NCBI GenBank assembly: GCA_963798275.1
Contig: CAWCTB010000046.1
Location: forward strand, 1-64,000
Reading direction: 5' to 3'
Source of the DNA: CAWCTB01 sp963798275
GTDB lineage: Bacteria; Acidobacteriota; Terriglobia; Terriglobales; Acidobacteriaceae
DNA: 64,000 nt
Within the stretch, counting starts at the first letter, position 1, and every line of letters begins with the position of its first letter. Made by a program: the position numbers and the translations under genes. Positions 37,691 through 47,359 of the stretch are shown one piece after another. The notes under the pieces are model-generated. The model was not told the origin of the DNA and did no database searches. It saw nothing but the letters and a program-made list of their open reading frames with translations.

Positions 37691-38437
37691 GTGGCTCGCG
37701 GTCGAAGTCCGTTGCACGAATTGACCTGTTCGTCCTGCGACAAATGCAGTGGATGTGTTGTTAGGGACCTCGCCAATTCCGGAACATCGCTGGCTGGCCG
37801 GTGGCCCATAATTGCCTTCTGTTGGCAATTGTGGGGCGCGACCGATAGCGCAGTCCGAGACCTCTTCGTCGCAGCGTTGCAACGGACTCGCCTGCTGTAC
37901 GGCCTCCGCGTGTACGGCTTCGTGGTCATGCCCGAGCATGTGCATTTGCTACTGTCAGAGCCGGAGCGGGGAACGATTGCCCATGTCATTCAGTCGCTGA
38001 AAATCTCCTCGGCGAAGCGTGGGCGGCAAGTCAGCGCGCCACGAGACCCCGGCGCTCCGTTTTGGCAGAAACGTTATTACGATCGCAACGTCCGCGACCA
38101 TGAAGAATTCATCGAGAAGTTGAAATACATCCATCGCAATCCTGTGAAGCGGAAACTAGTGGACAAGCCTGAGGACTGGAGATGGAGCAGCTTTCGCCAC
38201 TATGCGGGTGGTGAGGACTGCGGCGCGGAGATCGAATCGTGGAGAAACTGGACAGTGACTTTGGCCACCAACGGAGGCATGGCGGTCGCACGTGCTCTTT
38301 GTCGGTGGCTGATGTGTTCTGAAACAGCCCAAGTTACTTTCGTGCCCTCGCCCTGCATTTTCTTCTTCCATCCACAATTCACCCGTGCCTACACTGCGAT
38401 CGAGGACGCGAATTGGTGTCCGCTGGCTCCCCTGTGA
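37691..38437 (+). CDS. REP-associated transposase (RAYT) with palindrome inserted near N-terminus
   Basis: The conserved core is RDLFVAALQRTRLLYGLRVY, the HUH motif MPEHVHLLLSEPE, TIAHVIQSLKISSAKR, FWQKRYYDRNV, the candidate catalytic Tyr in KLKYIHRNPVKRKLV, and EDWRWSSFRHYAGGE. Before this core, the normal N-terminal strand is interrupted in frame by about 90 bp that include the REP-like palindrome at 37803-37837, read as RWPIIAFCWQLWGATDSAV. After EIESWRNWT the frame runs on to 38437 with no family resemblance. It is closely related to the remnant at 30863. The insert probably disables the protein, but the frame is open. Confidence 0.75.
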   Translation: MARGRSPLHELTCSSCDKCSGCVVRDLANSGTSLAGRWPIIAFCWQLWGATDSAVRDLFVAALQRTRLLYGLRVYGFVVMPEHVHLLLSEPERGTIAHVIQSLKISSAKRGRQVSAPRDPGAPFWQKRYYDRNVRDHEEFIEKLKYIHRNPVKRKLVDKPEDWRWSSFRHYAGGEDCGAEIESWRNWTVTLATNGGMAVARALCRWLMCSETAQVTFVPSPCIFFFHPQFTRAYTAIEDANWCPLAPL

Positions 38438-38454
38438 GCTAAGTTCTTTGAAAG

Positions 38455-38536
38455 CAAGATTTTGCCTATAACCCTCACGCACTCAAGATTTTGCGGACTA
38501 ATTCCCAAATCGGAACCAATGTTTTCAAGATTTTGC
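38455..38536 (+). repeat. Three copies of CAAGATTTTGC
   Basis: At 38455, 38484 and 38526, spaced 29 and 42 bases. They lie in a non-coding stretch (38438-38634) between the RAYT and the VPS10-like gene. They could be the end of a lost element; nothing else in the stretch is recognisable. Confidence 0.5.
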
Positions 38537-38634
38537 GAGACAGGTGGGGGAGGGGGGTACGCGTTATCGGACGTAGTTATCTCTTAGTCCGCGTGAGATC
38601 CTCCCTCCGAGCGGCGCTTCACCCTGGCTCTGCC

Positions 38635-41600
38635 CTAGTCTCCCTGGCCGTCTTTGCCGTTGCCGACCGCAAGAGTTGGCACTCCATGCTTGCGCATCAG
38701 GCCGTTCAGCGCGGGGACATCGGTGCCAGCGATCTCCTGCCATTGCGATAACTGCGCGCCCAGGCGGGAGTGCAGTTCGTCGAACACCAGCAGTTGCTGC
38801 GCCGTGGGCGCGCCGTCGTCTCCCTGCACGATGTCATTGAAGCTGGCGTATTGTTCGTTGAGCATGTTGGGATAGCGAAGGTTGCCTTCCGAACTCTTCA
38901 TGTTCACCTGGATCAGGTTCTCTTCGACCGGAGCCATCTTCTGATCGAGCGCGTGTGCGGCGGAAATGACTTCGCTGCTGGAAGCGCCTTCGCCAGCCCA
39001 CTTCTGCAGGGTCTGCAAATTGGCGCGGAGCGAGCGAATCTGGTTGACCGCGCGATGCAGCGCGTCGATGTCCTGCTGCATCTTGCGCGCCAGCTCGATC
39101 TGCTTTTGCATGTCCGCGGCGGTGACCGAACTCTGCAAGCGAGGATCGAGCTTGACCTCCAGCGGCTCGGTTTGGGACTTGCCTTGCACGGTGAGCTTCA
39201 CCTGGTAGGTGCCGGGAATTACCAGCGGCCCTCGCGGCGGTTCGCCCGCGTAGAACGCGCCCGGTATCTGCACCGGAGGATCGTAGCGGAAGTCCCAGGC
39301 AAAGCGGTTCATGCCCGCCTCGTCGGGCAGCAGGTTCGCCGGCTTCTCGCGGTCGGGCCACTCGGGCGGCTGCTCCTGCTTGTTCGCCTCGCGATTGGAG
39401 AGCTTGCGCACCAGCTTGCCCTGCGAATCCAGGATCTCGATGGTGATCTCTTCTTTATCGCCCGGCTTGGCCTTCAGGTAGTAGTCGAGGATCGCGCCCT
39501 TGGGCGGGTTGTCGCCCACCGGGCGCTTGCGATCGACCTCGTCCGGGAAGTGCAGTCGTATGGCGGTGGCAGGTCGATATAGATGAAAGTCCTCGGCGGC
39601 AATCGCGGAATTTGCCTGGCGCAGAGGACTGAGGTCGTCGAGGATCCAGAAGGCCCGTCCGTGGGTGGCGGCGACGAGGTCATCGTCTTTGACCGCGAGG
39701 TCGTGGACCGGCGAAGTCGGCAGGTTCAACTGCAGCGACTGCCAGTGATCGCCATCGTCGGCCGAGAAGTAGACTCCGGTTTCCGTGCCCGCGTAGAGCA
39801 GGCCCTTCACCTTGGGGTCCTCGCGCACCGATCGCACGTAAGAGCCGGCGGGTATTCCGTCGGCGATGCGAGTCCAGGTCTTACCGAAGTCGTGGGTCTT
39901 GTAGATCAGGGGATCGAAATCGTCGAGCTTGTGTCGGTCAATCGCGGCATATGCCGTGCCGGCGTCATGATGCGAAGCGTCGATGATGCTGACCATGCTC
40001 CACTCCGGCATATCTTTCGGAGTGACGTTCTCCCAAGTCTTGCCGTCGTCGCGGGTGAGATGGATCAGGCCATCATCGGTTCCCGCCCAAAGCATGCCCT
40101 TCTGCAGCGGCGACTCGGCCAGCGTGAACACCGTGTCGTAGTACTCGACGCTGGTGATGTCCAACGTGATGTCGCCGCCGGAGGGCTTCTGCTTGCTCTT
40201 GTCGTTGCGCGTGAGATCGGGGCTGATGGCGCTCCAGCTACGTCCCTGATCTGCGCTCTTCAGTACGAACTGGGAGGCGGTGTAGATCACATTGGAATCG
40301 TAGGCCGACACCATGACCGGCTCAGTCCACTGGAAGCGGTACTTCAGTGAGGCAGCACCGTTGCCCGAGGTGTCGAGCGGATAAGGGGACGCATCCTGCA
40401 TCTGGTTGGTGCGGTGATCGTAGCGGGTGATGATGGCGGCATCGGAACCGGCGTACACGATCTCGGGATCGCGCGGATCGGGCGAGATATAGCCGCTCTC
40501 GCCGCCGCCCACTTCGTACCAGTCCTGGCGCGCGATGACCCCGTCGTCGGTCTGGCTGGCAATGGCCACGGTGCTGTTGTCCTGCTGCGCACCGTAGACG
40601 CGATAGGGCCAGTGGTTGTCGACGGCGACGTGGTAGAACTGCGCCGTGGGTTGGTTGTTCTGCTGCGTCCACGTCTTGCCGCCATCCACCGAAATCGTGA
40701 CTCCGCCATCATTGCTGTTGATCAGGCGCTGGGTGTTGGTGGGATCGATCCACAGCCCGTGATGGTCGCCGTGCGGCGCCGGCAGCAACTCGAAAGGTCT
40801 TGCCACCGTCGTTCGAGCGGAAGGCGCCGGTGTTCAACACATAGACCGTGTCCACCTGTTTGGGGTCGGCGAACACGTGCGTGAAATACCAGGCGCGTTG
40901 GCGGTAACGTTCGTCGTCGTTCACCCGAGTCCAGGAGCCGCCCGCATCGTTGGAGCGATACAGTCCGCCGGCCTTGGCTTCGATGAGCGCGTACACGCGA
41001 TTGGAGTCGGCACCGGAAACCGAAATGCCGATGCGTCCCAGCTCGCCCTCCGGCAGGCCGTTGCCTTGCAGGTGTTTCCACGTCAGTCCGCCGTCGACCG
41101 ATTTGTAGAGGCCGCTGCCCGGGTCCGCCGCTGTTGAAGTACCAGGGCTGGCGCCGTACCTGCCACAGTGCGGCGTAGACCACGCTGGAATTATTGGGAT
41201 CGAAGACAACGTCAATCGCGCCGGTGTTGTCGTCGCGATACAGAACCTTCTGCCAGGTCTTGCCCCCGTCGGCGGTGCGGAAGACGCCCCTTTCCGAGTT
41301 TGGCCCCCAGGCGTGTCCCAGGGCAGCGACCAGAACGATGTCGGGATTGCGAGGGTCGATGATGACCGCTCCGATATGGCGCGTGTCTTTGAGCCCGACG
41401 TTCTTCCATGTCTTTCCGGCGTCGGTCGATTTGTAAACGCCGTCACCGTAGGAGATATTGCCGCGCAGGCAGGCTTCACCACTGCCCGCGTAGAGGATGT
41501 TGTGGTCGGAGTCCGCCACCGCGATGGCGCCGATCGATGAGATGGCCTCATGGTCGAAGGTCGGAATCCAACTGAGGCCGCCGTTGGTGCTTTTGAAAAT

Positions 41601-41795
41601 TCCCCCCGCGACCGCGCCGAAATAGTACGTGTTGGGATCGCCCGGAACTCCCGTGACGGCCAGCACCCGGCCGCCCCGGAACGGTCCGATCTGCCGCCAC
41701 TTCATGCCTCCGACAATGGCAGGATTGACCTGCGCGGAACCGTTTCCGGCAAAACCCGAACCCAGCAATACCACCAGCGCAATCCAGCGTCGCAT
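38635..41795 (-). CDS. Secreted VPS10/sortilin-like BNR-repeat beta-propeller protein (frameshifted)
   Basis: About 1053 residues from MRRWIALVVLLGSGFAGNGS (signal peptide). Many Asp-box or BNR turns of the SxDxGxTW kind mark beta-propeller blades: IFKSTNGGLSW, VYKSTDAGKTW, VFRTADGGKTW, LYKSVDGGLTW, LYRSNDAGGSW, VLKSADQGRSW, LTRDDGKTW. After the propeller come DLAVKDDDLVAATHGRAFWI, an Ig-like or FlgD-like strand region (ITIEILDSQGKLVRKL) and a helical C-terminus (ADMQKQIELARKMQQDIDAL). Proteins of this layout are common and mostly uncharacterised in Acidobacteriota; peptide or glycan binding is a guess. Slips lie near 41125 and 40795. Confidence 0.82.
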
Positions 41796-42264
41796 TCGTA
41801 GCCCTCGATTAGTAATGAAGTCGCGCAATCGTAATGGGAAACCGAAGCGTGTGCAAGGCGAGCACTTCCCGCCGGACGGATCGACTCATCTCAGGTTCGG
41901 CTTCAGGGTCCTCCATCCGCCAACAGGTAACGGTTTGCTGCAGTGAAGCCGCTATTTTTGGGAAATTTAGGGCTGGTGCGTGGTTTGAAAGGCGAGGAGG
42001 ACCGAACGCCCAGATGGCCCAATAGTACTACCACTTTAGTGGTCTTGTATTGCGCAAGGCGAAGGACTAGTGTCCCGAGACAAATAGTGGGAGACGGGGT
42101 TGCTGCTCCACGAAGTCGGGAGCACGTTTTGGGGAAAGACGTAGAAGAATTACCCCTTCTCTCCGGTGGATTAGCGCACATAGACCAGTTGCTGATCGGC
42201 GGCAAAGCCGATCTTGACAATAACTTTCTATGTTTTTGGGGCCTTCGGCCTCGAAGGGGGAAGG
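41796..42264. other. Leader of the TonB receptor gene with palindrome and hairpins
   Basis: About 470 bp. A palindrome ACCAC-TTTA-GTGGT lies at 42030-42043. A perfect 7-bp hairpin GATCGGC-GGCAAA-GCCGATC lies at 42194-42213. A TTGACA at 42214 has no good -10 partner. GGGGCCTTCGGCCTC can fold just before the GGGGGAAGG ribosome-binding site. Confidence 0.45.
42030..42043. promoter_or_regulatory. Candidate operator palindrome upstream of TonB receptor
   Basis: ACCACTTTAGTGGT, perfect 5-bp arms around TTTA, with partial extension outward (TAC...GTA). It lies 222 bp upstream of the receptor start. A repressor site is an inference; no regulator gene is adjacent. Confidence 0.35.
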
Positions 42265-45200
42265 ATGAATCGCACTACGCTCCCGTGGTTGCGGGTTGCA
42301 ATCACACTAATTTCTGCATTCCTGCTCTGTTGCCTTGCACTTCCGGCTTGGGCGCAGACCTCCCAGATGGGCACCATTTCAGGAGTGGTGACGGACCCGA
42401 GCAACGCGGTCGTTCCAGACGCACTCGTCACCGTCAAAGACACCTCCACCGGTTCAATACGCACCACCACCACCAACAATGCCGGACGATACATCTTTGT
42501 CAACATACGCCCGGGCAACTACGACATAACGGTCACGAAAACGGGATTCGCGAAAACATCGATTCCGAACGAAGTGGTGCAAGTCGGCAGCGTCTCCACG
42601 GAGAACGTCACCTTAAAGGTCGGCGCGGAGAGCCAGACGGTAGAAGTGCAGGCCACAGGCGTGGAAATACAGGCCTCGGGCATGACGATTGGCAGCACGG
42701 TCAACGGTCTTGCGCTGCAGTCGCTGCCCAGCATAGCCCGTGACACCAGCACCTTCCTCACGCTGCAGGCGGGCATTAGTCCGGATGGCAGCGTTGCCGG
42801 CACCGTGGTAGACCAGAGTTCGTTCCAGCTCGACGGCGGCAACAATACCAACGATATGGACGGCAGCATGAGCGTCTACACCACCAGCTTCGCTGGCGAC
42901 CCCACTGGAGGCGTCGCCAACCAAAGCAATGGCGTGGCTGCCGGAGCAACCGGCGTGATACCGACCCCGGCCGATAGCGTCGAAGAATTCAAAGTGAGCA
43001 CCGCCGGCCAGGGCGCCGACTTTAACAGTTCGGCAGGCGCGCAGGTGCAGATCGTCACCAAGCGCGGCGGCAACCAGTGGCATGGCACCGCCTACGAGTA
43101 CTACCTCGACAACAACCTGAACGCCAACACCTGGGATAACAATTTCAACGGCCTCCCCAATGCGAGTTATCACTACAGCCGTTTCGGCGGGGCGATTGGC
43201 GGTCCCATCATTCCCAAGAAAATCCTGGGCGGCAAGACCTATTTCTTCGCCAACTACGAGGGTTTCCGCTTTCCCCAATCCCAGACCTATGAACGGGCAG
43301 TTCCATCGGCGGCAATGCGCCTGGGATTGCTGCAATTCAACGGTCAGGTTTACAACTTGAATCCCACGCCTGTGACGTACAACGGCGTTACCTACGCGTC
43401 AGCCCAGTGTCCAGCGGGCCCATGCGACCCGCGGGGCATTGGAATCAATCCCCTGGTTAAGCAGATGTGGAACCAGTACATGCCCTTGTCCAATGAAAGT
43501 GGGTGCGGCCTCGGCGGGCAGTGCGGCGGATTGAACATTCAGGGATTCACCGCCAACATGTCTACGCCTCAGTCCTCCAATTTCGGAGTGGCGCGCCTCG
43601 ACCACGACTTCGGGGACAAGTGGCACTTCATGAGCAGCTATCGCTATTTCAACCTCACCAAGGCGACCACCGACCAAGTCGATATTGGCGGATTCTTCAC
43701 CGGCGACAAGCTGGGGGTCCCGACGTCCCTCTCCAACAATCCGCAGCAGCCTTGGTTTTTCGTCGCCGGCCTGACCGGCCAACTTACCAACAATCTCACC
43801 AACGATTTTCGCTACAGCTACCTGCGTAACTGGTGGCAGTGGGGCAGGGAGGGAGATCCGCCCCAATTGGCCGGTCTGGCTGGCGCGTTGGAGCCTTTCG
43901 GCGAAACCCGCAACCAGGTGCTCGCTCCTTACAACGTGAATACGCAGCAGACCCGTACCCGTTACTGGAATGGCCACGACAACATGTTCCGCGACGACCT
44001 GACCTGGCTGCATGGCAAGCACCTGGTCCAATTCGGCGGCATGTACCAGCACAACTGGGATGCCCACCAGCGTACCGACAATGGCGGCGGCATCAACTAC
44101 CAAACCGTCTATCAAATGGGGACGACGAGCAGCGCCGGAAACGGAATTGACATGAGCGGCTACGTCCCCGAAGCCGTGACTTCCGCAAATAACTGGGGCC
44201 GCGACTATGCCGCCTTGCTAGGCCTGGTTTCGATATCGCAAATTGCCTACACCCGCAGCGGTAAGAACCTGACGTTGAACCCGCCCCTCACCCCGGCCTC
44301 CACTCAGGTGACCGTTCCTTTCTACAACTTCTACGGCGCCGACACCTGGCACATGACTCCCAAGTTCACCCTGACTTTCGGTCTGGGCTGGACGCTGGAG
44401 ATGCCTCCGCATGAGGAAAACGGCAAGCAGGTCATATTCGTCGGGCCCGACAACACCCCCATCAGCACCACGCAATACCTGAATGCCCGCGAACAGGCCG
44501 CCCTGCAGGGGCAGGTTTACAATCCGCAGGTTGGCTTCACCCTGATTGGTAACACCGCCCATCCCTCGAAGTACCCCTACAATCCATTCTACGGTGAGTG
44601 GAGCCCGCGCATTGCCGCGGCGTGGGATGTCTTCGGCGATGGCAATACCGTGATTCGCGGCGGCTATGGCCGCACCTATGGGCGCCTCAACGGCGTGGAT
44701 CTGGTGCTGGTTCCCCTGCTGGGTACCGGCCTTATCCAGGCCGTGCAGTGCAACGGCGCTAATCTCAGCGACGGCTGCGGTGCCACTCCGGCCACTGCTT
44801 TCCGCGTCGGCACGGATGGCCTGACGGCCCCACTCCCGAAAGCCTCTGCAACCCTGCCCCAGCCCCTCTACCCAGGCGTTAACGGAATCGCCGCCGGTGC
44901 GGGCGAGGCCCTCGATCCCAACTTCCGGCCCAATGTAGTCGATTCGTTCACCCTTACCTTCCAGCGCCAACTGACGCAAAAGGTCAGCATGGAGATCGGC
45001 TATATCGGCAGGATCATCGGCAACGAGTACATGGGCGTCAACCTCAACGCCGTGCCCTACATGATAACCAAGGGTGGCCAGACGTTTGCCAAGGCCTATG
45101 CCAACCTGCTGCTGCAGTACTGTGGCGGGATTCAGGGATTGGCGGGGAATGGTTGCAACACGCCAGCCAACATCGCGGCTAACGTGAATGCAGTCACACG

Positions 45201-46269
45201 CCAGCCGTTCTTTGAGGCGGCATTGTCCGGTACGGGCTACTGCAACGGCTACTCCAGTTGCACTGCAGCGGTGGCGGCCAAAGAGGGCACAAACGGCCAG
45301 GGTAATCTCCCAATCGAAAACGTCTGGTCCCTGTATAGCGATCTGGACAACGGAGGCTTCAACTTCCCGCGCAGCATGATGAACACTCCGCTTGCCGGGG
45401 TAAATGGCGCCGATGGACAACTCACCAGCGGTGTCGGCATGAACGCCAGCCTCGGGTACGGCAACTACAACGCTCTTTTCTTCACGTTGAAGTCGCAAAG
45501 CTGGCACGACGTGACCATGCAGTCGAACTTCACCTGGTCCAGGGCGCTGGGCACTGGAGCCGAGGTCCAGGCGACCAGCGAAGGCACGCCGCCCGATCCC
45601 TTCAACCTCAGGACAGGGTATGGTTACCAGGCCTTCGACCGTACCTTCATCTATAACTTCTATGCGGTTTATCAGCCTCACTTCTACAAGAGCCAATCGG
45701 GCCTCATGGGCCACCTGCTGGGCGGCTGGACCATCGCTCCCGTCTTTACTGCCGGTAGCGGCCTGCCCATTACCCTGGCCACTGTCAACGGAGGCGGCCA
45801 GGCGTTTGGCGAAGGCGACTCCTCCAACTTCTTTGGTTATGGAGTCTCGGAGAACGCCATCCCTATCAATCCGGTTAATGGGAATGGTTCGCGTTACTTT
45901 ATTAGCGGTTCGGGAATTGGCACCGCCGGCTTGAATGGCGCCAACATGTTCGCCAACCCCACGGCGGCGTGGAATAACATCCGCCAGCCCATCCTCGGCT
46001 ACGATACCCACGACGGCGGCTTCGGCGTCCTGCGCGGCCTGCCCTACTGGAACGTCGACCTGAGCATTAAGAAAAACTTCAAAATCACGGAACGCTTGGC
46101 CGCCGAGTTCCAGGTGGTCTTCACCAACATCTTCAACCACGACCAGTTCGGCGATCCCAGCGGAGACCTCCTCGACACCAGCAGTGCAGATTCGTTCGGA
46201 TCGCTCCCGGGCCAGGTGACAAACACCAGTCCTCGGCAAATGGAGTTCGGCTTCCGCCTGAACTTCTGA
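42265..46269 (+). CDS. Oar-type TonB-dependent receptor with carboxypeptidase-regulatory-like domain
   Basis: Intact, 1334 residues. A signal peptide ends LALPAWAQ. A carboxypeptidase-regulatory-like Ig fold follows (GTISGVVTDPSNAVVPDALV, AGRYIFVNIRPGNYDITVTK), then a plug domain (SFQLDGGNNTNDMDG, VEEFKVSTAGQGADFNSSAG, VQIVTKRGGNQWHG). A long beta-barrel ends in FGFRLNF, with the terminal Phe needed for outer-membrane insertion. These receptors are strongly expanded in Acidobacteriota and are thought to import large or bound ligands, often glycans. The start at 42265 has GGGGGAAGG before it. Location just upstream of the GH27/galactose genes suggests galactosides as ligand, which is an inference. 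Confidence 0.92.
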   Translation: MNRTTLPWLRVAITLISAFLLCCLALPAWAQTSQMGTISGVVTDPSNAVVPDALVTVKDTSTGSIRTTTTNNAGRYIFVNIRPGNYDITVTKTGFAKTSIPNEVVQVGSVSTENVTLKVGAESQTVEVQATGVEIQASGMTIGSTVNGLALQSLPSIARDTSTFLTLQAGISPDGSVAGTVVDQSSFQLDGGNNTNDMDGSMSVYTTSFAGDPTGGVANQSNGVAAGATGVIPTPADSVEEFKVSTAGQGADFNSSAGAQVQIVTKRGGNQWHGTAYEYYLDNNLNANTWDNNFNGLPNASYHYSRFGGAIGGPIIPKKILGGKTYFFANYEGFRFPQSQTYERAVPSAAMRLGLLQFNGQVYNLNPTPVTYNGVTYASAQCPAGPCDPRGIGINPLVKQMWNQYMPLSNESGCGLGGQCGGLNIQGFTANMSTPQSSNFGVARLDHDFGDKWHFMSSYRYFNLTKATTDQVDIGGFFTGDKLGVPTSLSNNPQQPWFFVAGLTGQLTNNLTNDFRYSYLRNWWQWGREGDPPQLAGLAGALEPFGETRNQVLAPYNVNTQQTRTRYWNGHDNMFRDDLTWLHGKHLVQFGGMYQHNWDAHQRTDNGGGINYQTVYQMGTTSSAGNGIDMSGYVPEAVTSANNWGRDYAALLGLVSISQIAYTRSGKNLTLNPPLTPASTQVTVPFYNFYGADTWHMTPKFTLTFGLGWTLEMPPHEENGKQVIFVGPDNTPISTTQYLNAREQAALQGQVYNPQVGFTLIGNTAHPSKYPYNPFYGEWSPRIAAAWDVFGDGNTVIRGGYGRTYGRLNGVDLVLVPLLGTGLIQAVQCNGANLSDGCGATPATAFRVGTDGLTAPLPKASATLPQPLYPGVNGIAAGAGEALDPNFRPNVVDSFTLTFQRQLTQKVSMEIGYIGRIIGNEYMGVNLNAVPYMITKGGQTFAKAYANLLLQYCGGIQGLAGNGCNTPANIAANVNAVTRQPFFEAALSGTGYCNGYSSCTAAVAAKEGTNGQGNLPIENVWSLYSDLDNGGFNFPRSMMNTPLAGVNGADGQLTSGVGMNASLGYGNYNALFFTLKSQSWHDVTMQSNFTWSRALGTGAEVQATSEGTPPDPFNLRTGYGYQAFDRTFIYNFYAVYQPHFYKSQSGLMGHLLGGWTIAPVFTAGSGLPITLATVNGGGQAFGEGDSSNFFGYGVSENAIPINPVNGNGSRYFISGSGIGTAGLNGANMFANPTAAWNNIRQPILGYDTHDGGFGVLRGLPYWNVDLSIKKNFKITERLAAEFQVVFTNIFNHDQFGDPSGDLLDTSSADSFGSLPGQVTNTSPRQMEFGFRLNF

Positions 46270-46292
46270 CGATCCTGCCTGCGGTTACTCGG

Positions 46293-46320
46293 CCGGGAGC
46301 CAACGCTCCCGGTCTTTTTT
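46293..46320 (+). terminator. Intrinsic terminator after TonB receptor gene
   Basis: CCGGGAGC-CAAC-GCTCCCGG, an 8-bp perfect stem, followed by TCTTTTTT, 24 bp after the stop codon. Confidence 0.85.
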
Positions 46321-46400
46321 GTGTACGCCGAACAGGATCGACGAATTCCCGCCGCGTACAATTCAAGGATCGGTCCATTAACTCGGCCCGGCTTCGCTAC

Positions 46401-47219
46401 ATGAACGTTCCCTTATCGATGTCGAAAGTGATTGGTTTCGGGCGAACCGACGGCGTGTTGCAATCTCTGCCTGCCTGGCGGCAGCGCCGGTCAACGCTGA
46501 TGTGGCTGGGCATCGCGATGCTGGTAATGACTGCGAGCGCCGTGCTTGCATCCGAAACCTCGCCCGATCCGGGCCCCTGCCCAGCGGCCTTCGATCTCTC
46601 GGGTGACCAGGTGGCCGCGATGCTGATGAGCAGGAATGTCGAACGTGCTCAGAAACTCCTCGGCCATGAGTCCGTGCGGGACTACAGCCTAGACTACTCC
46701 GGCTTCCCATCTCCGCGCCGGGCCGACATGCGGGTGAAGGCTGTCTTCAGCGCGCCGGGGACGAAAGACTTCACCGTGGTTTCGGAGACGGGGTCGAAGC
46801 TCATTCGCGATCGCGTCCTGCATCGCCTGCTCCAATCCGAAAAGGAGGCCTCCTCCGACGAGGCCAACCGCGACGCCGTCGCTCTCACCACCGCCAACTA
46901 CCATTTTGCGCTGCTGGGCTGTACCACCGGCGGCATCCGCCCGCTGTTTGTGATGCAAATCGAGCCTCTGCGCGCCAACAAGTTCCTGTACCGCGGCACG
47001 ATCTGGGTCGACGCGCAGGACTTCGCGGTTTGGCGCATCGAGGCCCAGCCGGCGCAAAACCCATCGTTCTGGATTCGGCGTTCCGAGATCCACCACCAAT
47101 ACGAAAAGATCGGCGAGTTCTATCTGCCCGCCTTGAACGAAACGGTGACGGATGTGCGGTTGGGCGGCAAGGCGGTGCTCACCATCCGGTATCGCGATTA
47201 CAAGTTGTCATCCGAATGA
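46401..47219 (+). CDS. Exported LolA-like/outer-membrane lipoprotein-sorting fold protein
   Basis: Intact, 272 residues. After a long basic N-terminus, a membrane segment or signal (LMWLGIAMLVMTASAVLAS) leads to a mature part of about 220 residues. The second half (RANKFLYRGTIWVDAQDFAV, WRIEAQPAQNPSFWIRRSEI, LPALNETVTDVRLGGKAVLT) has the strand order and the LxGxIWVD-F-V turn of the LolA/RseB-like fold. Acidobacterial relatives are annotated only as hypothetical. It follows the TonB receptor terminator, so it is probably transcribed on its own. Function not known. Confidence 0.65.
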   Translation: MNVPLSMSKVIGFGRTDGVLQSLPAWRQRRSTLMWLGIAMLVMTASAVLASETSPDPGPCPAAFDLSGDQVAAMLMSRNVERAQKLLGHESVRDYSLDYSGFPSPRRADMRVKAVFSAPGTKDFTVVSETGSKLIRDRVLHRLLQSEKEASSDEANRDAVALTTANYHFALLGCTTGGIRPLFVMQIEPLRANKFLYRGTIWVDAQDFAVWRIEAQPAQNPSFWIRRSEIHHQYEKIGEFYLPALNETVTDVRLGGKAVLTIRYRDYKLSSE

Positions 47220-47359
47220 GATAGTGAAATCTCCAACCCTCGAGTCATCGGTCGAATTCTCTGCGGGCCGGCTCTCACCTTAGGACATTGGCGGGGATTC
47301 CCTCCGTCTCTGCTTGACAATGCCTTGAGGCGGTACGAGGATGCAGGCGAGTCAAGAGA

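Noticed and set aside
41943..42743. A 266-codon plus-strand open frame at the start of the TonB receptor gene
   Set aside because: It overlaps the receptor signal peptide and regulatory domain in a different frame and has low-complexity Arg/His content.
44218..46239. A 673-codon open frame on the minus strand
   Set aside because: It is fully antisense to the intact TonB receptor gene, has no recognisable domain, and results from GC-rich codon structure.
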